From: Candidatus Nomurabacteria bacterium RIFCSPHIGHO2_01_FULL_39_10
GTDB taxonomy: Bacteria > Patescibacteriota > Minisyncoccia > Phycocordibacterales > UBA9973
Assembly: GCA_001786805.1 (NCBI GenBank)
Contig: MFTJ01000039.1
Coordinates: 1 to 6,680 of the forward strand
Length of the DNA: 6,680 bases
Direction: 5' to 3'
Shown: piece after piece, positions 4,779-6,680 of the stretch
How positions within the stretch are numbered: position 1 is the stretch's first letter
How the letters are laid out: the number at the start of each line of letters is the position of its first letter
Translations under genes and position numbers: made by a program
Notes under the pieces: model-generated
Databases searched by the model: none
What the model was told of the DNA's origin: nothing
The model's input: the letters and a program-made list of their open reading frames with translations, nothing else

Positions 4779-5054
4779 TTAATCTGTTGTAACATCGTTT
4801 ATTTTTCCATCTATTTTTCGCACATAAAACCGATGCACTGTTTCTTTATGCTCTTCAACCGCATCCCAAAACCTCTCCGTTAAGGGGAAATATTTGCACT
4901 CCCATCCCTGACCGCGGCAATACGCTTCCACATACTTCGCATCACTTCCCTCAAAATGATGCATGATAAACGTACTCCCCTCAGCTAACCTCGGTGCTCG
5001 AACTAACGCCGCATCCAAGATTACATTTAACGTTGTATAATCTGTCTCAACCAT
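4779..5054 (-). CDS. Small orphan protein (91 aa), second gene of minus-strand pair
   Basis: No family recognised. Of two in-frame ATGs, the one at 5054 is preferred: a strong GGGGAGGTGA site ends 4 bases before it, whereas the ATG at 5075 lies upstream of that site inside the previous gene. The 91-residue product begins MVETDYTTLNVILDAAL. It appears to be a small soluble alpha/beta protein: a helix, a strand STFIMHHFEG, a helix KYVEAYCRGQGWECKYFP, then FWDAVEEH and a strand HRFYVRKI. Two cysteines, no membrane segment. The ribosome site overlaps the stop of the 222-residue gene before it, so the two are translated together and probably function together. The function is unknown. Confidence 0.7.
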   Translation of the reverse strand: MVETDYTTLNVILDAALVRAPRLAEGSTFIMHHFEGSDAKYVEAYCRGQGWECKYFPLTERFWDAVEEHKETVHRFYVRKIDGKINDVTTD

Positions 5055-5058
5055 ACAT

Positions 5059-5068
5059 TCACCTCCCC
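5059..5068 (-). promoter_or_regulatory. Strong ribosome binding site fused with the upstream stop codon
   Basis: On the minus strand GGGGAGGTGA ends in the TGA stop (5061-5059) of the upstream gene and sits 4 bases before ATG 5054. This fixes the start of the 91-residue protein and points to translational coupling. Confidence 0.75.
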
Positions 5069-5727
5069 TTCGCATAATCTTCTAATGTCACATAGCCTTG
5101 CGTGCGAAATTTCTTCCCTTCTTCACGTTCACGAATATATGGCGGCTCAAGCAAAAATAATTTTTTGGAAGGATCGTATCCTAACTCCAGCAACATACCT
5201 GCTAAAAACCGCACATCGTCTAAACTTCGCGCAACACCCTGATTCATCTGCGCACCCACATTGTAATCCAAACCAATAAAACCCTCTTTAGTTTTCCCCA
5301 CATTAATCCAGCGCATCGTATTGCCATACTCTTTGACACCACTTTCTAAATCCCAAACCGCACCACTAAATTGCCCTTGCATGGCTTCGATATGATGAGC
5401 GGTACTTCCTAAAATCAACATTGTTCGACCACTTTCCCGTTCTGTTACACCTTTCACAAACGGCATTGCCACATACAAATCAAAATCACGTTCATTACTA
5501 GCACAGCGCAATAATACTTGCCGTCCTTCCAAATTGTAGCCCAGCAAATTATCATCTATTCGGGTTAGTTGTTCGACAATTTCCATTCTTCCCTGTCTCG
5601 ATGGCTTGCGCGCTTCAGGTTTTCCGACCAATGCAATCAATCCTCCGTCTTGATATAGTCGCGGTGTTTCTTGCACAACTCGTGGTGCATTATTCCAACT
5701 GCCGCCCCAATCTGATTTAAATACCAT
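5059..5727 (-). CDS. Orphan protein (222 aa), first gene of minus-strand pair
   Basis: I do not recognise a family. The 222-residue soluble protein seems alpha/beta. An N-terminal region rich in Gly, Trp and Asn (KSDWGGSWNNAP) is followed by GGLIALVGKPEARKPSRQGR, a strand-rich middle (about 50-115) including DFDLYVAMPFVKG and RTMLILGSTAHHIEAMQGQF. The rest has TKEGFIGLDYNVG, a helix RSLDDVRFLAGMLLELGYDP, then KKLFLLEPPYIRER and a C-terminal TLEDYAKGR. No membrane segment or signal peptide. A GGAGAGGGAGAT site 7 bases before the ATG supports the start, with a TATA-like element further up. It overlaps the ribosome site of the 91-residue gene. Its relation to the MBL-fold gene upstream is uncertain, as a T-rich stretch separates them. 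Confidence 0.75.
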   Translation of the reverse strand: MVFKSDWGGSWNNAPRVVQETPRLYQDGGLIALVGKPEARKPSRQGRMEIVEQLTRIDDNLLGYNLEGRQVLLRCASNERDFDLYVAMPFVKGVTERESGRTMLILGSTAHHIEAMQGQFSGAVWDLESGVKEYGNTMRWINVGKTKEGFIGLDYNVGAQMNQGVARSLDDVRFLAGMLLELGYDPSKKLFLLEPPYIREREEGKKFRTQGYVTLEDYAKGR

Positions 5728-5732
5728 TTTTA

Positions 5733-5744
5733 ATCTCCCTCTCC
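5733..5744 (-). promoter_or_regulatory. Ribosome binding site of the 222-aa gene, inside a repeated segment
   Basis: The minus strand reads GGAGAGGGAGAT, with GGGAG ending 7 bases before ATG 5727. Most of it lies in the segment that recurs near 4733-4770. Confidence 0.6.
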
Positions 5745-5758
5745 GCCAAGGAAGTGAG
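5737..5758. repeat. Right-hand repeat copy in the leader of the 222-aa gene
   Basis: It matches 4733-4754 directly (16 of 22 bases, ungapped), and its part 5742-5754 matches 4758-4770 as an exact 13-base inverted copy. The two repeats bracket the gene pair 4779-5727. Confidence 0.55.
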
Positions 5759-5771
5759 ATAAAAGTAAAAC

Positions 5772-5787
5772 AAAAAGTGAAAAAAAA
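5772..5787 (-). terminator. T-rich terminator after the MBL-fold gene
   Basis: On the minus strand a run of eight Ts (5787-5780) and a run of five (5776-5772) follow the TAA at 5815 by about 27 bases. This suits archaeal U-tract termination and would separate this gene from the pair that follows. Confidence 0.45.
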
Positions 5788-5800
5788 CTTAAATTGTTTT
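5788..5800 (-). promoter_or_regulatory. Putative BRE/TATA for the minus-strand gene pair
   Basis: The minus strand reads AAAACAATTTAAG, a BRE/TATA-like element. Transcription would start near 5763-5766, giving a leader of about 38 bases that includes the ribosome site. It overlaps the edge of the terminator of the preceding gene. Confidence 0.4.
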
Positions 5801-5814
5801 ACTACAGTAACGAA

Positions 5815-6680
5815 TTAGTACAACCTATTCGTATTGTACCAATCACCCTCTTTTGCCATTACAACTCGTACCGGCTTCTGACCTAACTCTTCAGCAATCG
5901 AAATGGCTTCTTTCATTGCTCGTTCATGCAAACCATCATGATACAAATCATTCATCTTTGGTTCGTGATGCGTTAACACAAGCAAACCTACTCCTGCCAT
6001 CGTTGCCATCTGCAAATCTGTGCGATAATCACTATGCCCCCATGTTGGCACAAATTTGTTTTCCGTGTACGGTGAACCTCGCGGCTCATACTGTGCATCT
6101 GCAAACACAATATCTGCTCCTCGCCAAAACTCAATTATCTTATCATCAAACCCATTTTCATCAGGTTCAAAATCCGTTGAAAATACCATTCTTTTTTTCG
6201 TACCATCTTTCAACTTCTCCGTTAACCGATATGAAATACTATTGCCCGGATGATTGAGTGCTAACGTATCAATTGTCATTGTCTCCGTTTCATAAATTTT
6301 CATACCTGCGACAAAATCATTATAGTGGGTCAATCCTCGCAATGCTTCTAACGGTGCAGGAAAATTTCGAAAATCCTGCTGCTTTTTCAGCACCGTCTGC
6401 AAGCCATCGCCTTCTACACATAACAACCCCGGAAAATATCCTGGCTGATCTGAATGTTCGCGAATCGCCGCTTCTAACGAAAACTTCGTGCCATTATGTA
6501 CACCCTTCACTTTCGCCTCACCAAAAATCTGAATTTTATTGCCAGGAATGTATGCTGGACCAAAAAAAGGCAACCCTTGGATATGATCCCAATGGGTGTG
6601 GGTGATATACAAATTCAACTCTTTACCCTGCCCGCTAAATCCTCCTTTGGTTGCAAGATAGACACCTAAATCTCTAATAC
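5815..6680 (-). CDS. Metallo-beta-lactamase-fold hydrolase, 5' end outside window
   Basis: The frame is open through the right edge. The codon at 6618 is TTG and encodes an internal Leu, since the preceding residues (IRDLGVYLATKGG...) continue a typical MBL N-terminus. Numbering from that Leu, the metal-site motifs are complete: HTHWDH at 7-12, His123 (NHPG), Asp149 (FSTDFE) and His217 (LTHHEP). An LPFFGPAY segment follows the first motif, and WGHSDYRTDLQMA (about 193-205) lies before the last. This arrangement matches the RNase Z/PhnP-like branch of the fold, which includes phosphodiesterases and MBL domains seen with signalling proteins. A two-metal phosphodiester hydrolase is therefore likely; the substrate is unknown. 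It is not a true beta-lactamase by its motifs. A T-rich terminator follows the stop. Confidence 0.85.
   Translation of the reverse strand, partial: IRDLGVYLATKGGFSGQGKELNLYITHTHWDHIQGLPFFGPAYIPGNKIQIFGEAKVKGVHNGTKFSLEAAIREHSDQPGYFPGLLCVEGDGLQTVLKKQQDFRNFPAPLEALRGLTHYNDFVAGMKIYETETMTIDTLALNHPGNSISYRLTEKLKDGTKKRMVFSTDFEPDENGFDDKIIEFWRGADIVFADAQYEPRGSPYTENKFVPTWGHSDYRTDLQMATMAGVGLLVLTHHEPKMNDLYHDGLHERAMKEAISIAEELGQKPVRVVMAKEGDWYNTNRLY

Noticed and set aside
5055..5075. Upstream ATG at 5075 as start of the 91-aa gene
   Set aside because: It lies before the strong ribosome site, and the seven extra residues (MRRGGEC) are just that site being translated.
5853..6605. Plus-strand reading frames opposite the MBL-fold gene
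   Set aside because: They lie antisense to a gene with a complete set of metal-binding motifs and have no homology features of their own.
6616..6618. TTG at 6618 as start of the MBL-fold gene
   Set aside because: It would place the start only six residues before HTHWDH and omit the N-terminal strands; the frame stays open with family-typical residues to the window edge.

Overview
The window looks archaeal. It is AT-rich, and several genes start 26-30 bases downstream of BRE/TATA-like elements with almost no leader. Others carry classical GGAGG-type ribosome sites, and run-of-T stretches follow some gene ends. Protein content (a YgiT-type zinc finger fused to an AbrB domain, a ZnT9-like CDF transporter, small orphan proteins) fits an uncultivated archaeon, possibly of the DPANN type. 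That placement is an inference and not certain.

Layout. (1) 1-860: 3' part of a calcineurin-like metallophosphoesterase. (2) 926-1888: complete CDF-family metal/proton antiporter. (3) 1993-3248: a tight three-gene unit encoding a charged helical orphan protein, an 80-residue small protein, and a zinc-finger/AbrB antitoxin-like regulator that overlaps its predecessor by 4 bases. (4) 3227-3320: two strong hairpins, the first folding around the stop codon of the regulator gene. (5) 3412-3702: a 96-residue paralogue of the 80-residue protein. (6) 3712-3933: a gene-free stretch in which four hairpins lie end to end with only 2-3 bases between them. (7) 4081-4619: two small orphan genes with their own TATA box and ribosome site. 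(8) 4620-4778: a convergent intergenic region with a T-run, a 14-bp perfect inverted repeat and a short repeat also found at 5737-5758. (9) 4779-5727 on the minus strand: two overlapping, translationally coupled orphan genes. (10) 5815-6680 on the minus strand: a metallo-beta-lactamase-fold hydrolase that runs off the right edge.

The most unusual part is 3227-3950. It combines dense RNA-like secondary structure, a duplicated small-protein family and an antitoxin-like regulator. Two of the hairpins resemble, by eye, the right-end/omega-RNA hairpins of IS200/IS605-type elements, but no transposase or TnpB gene is present. The region may hold a structured non-coding RNA, a non-autonomous hairpin-ended element, or the remains of one.
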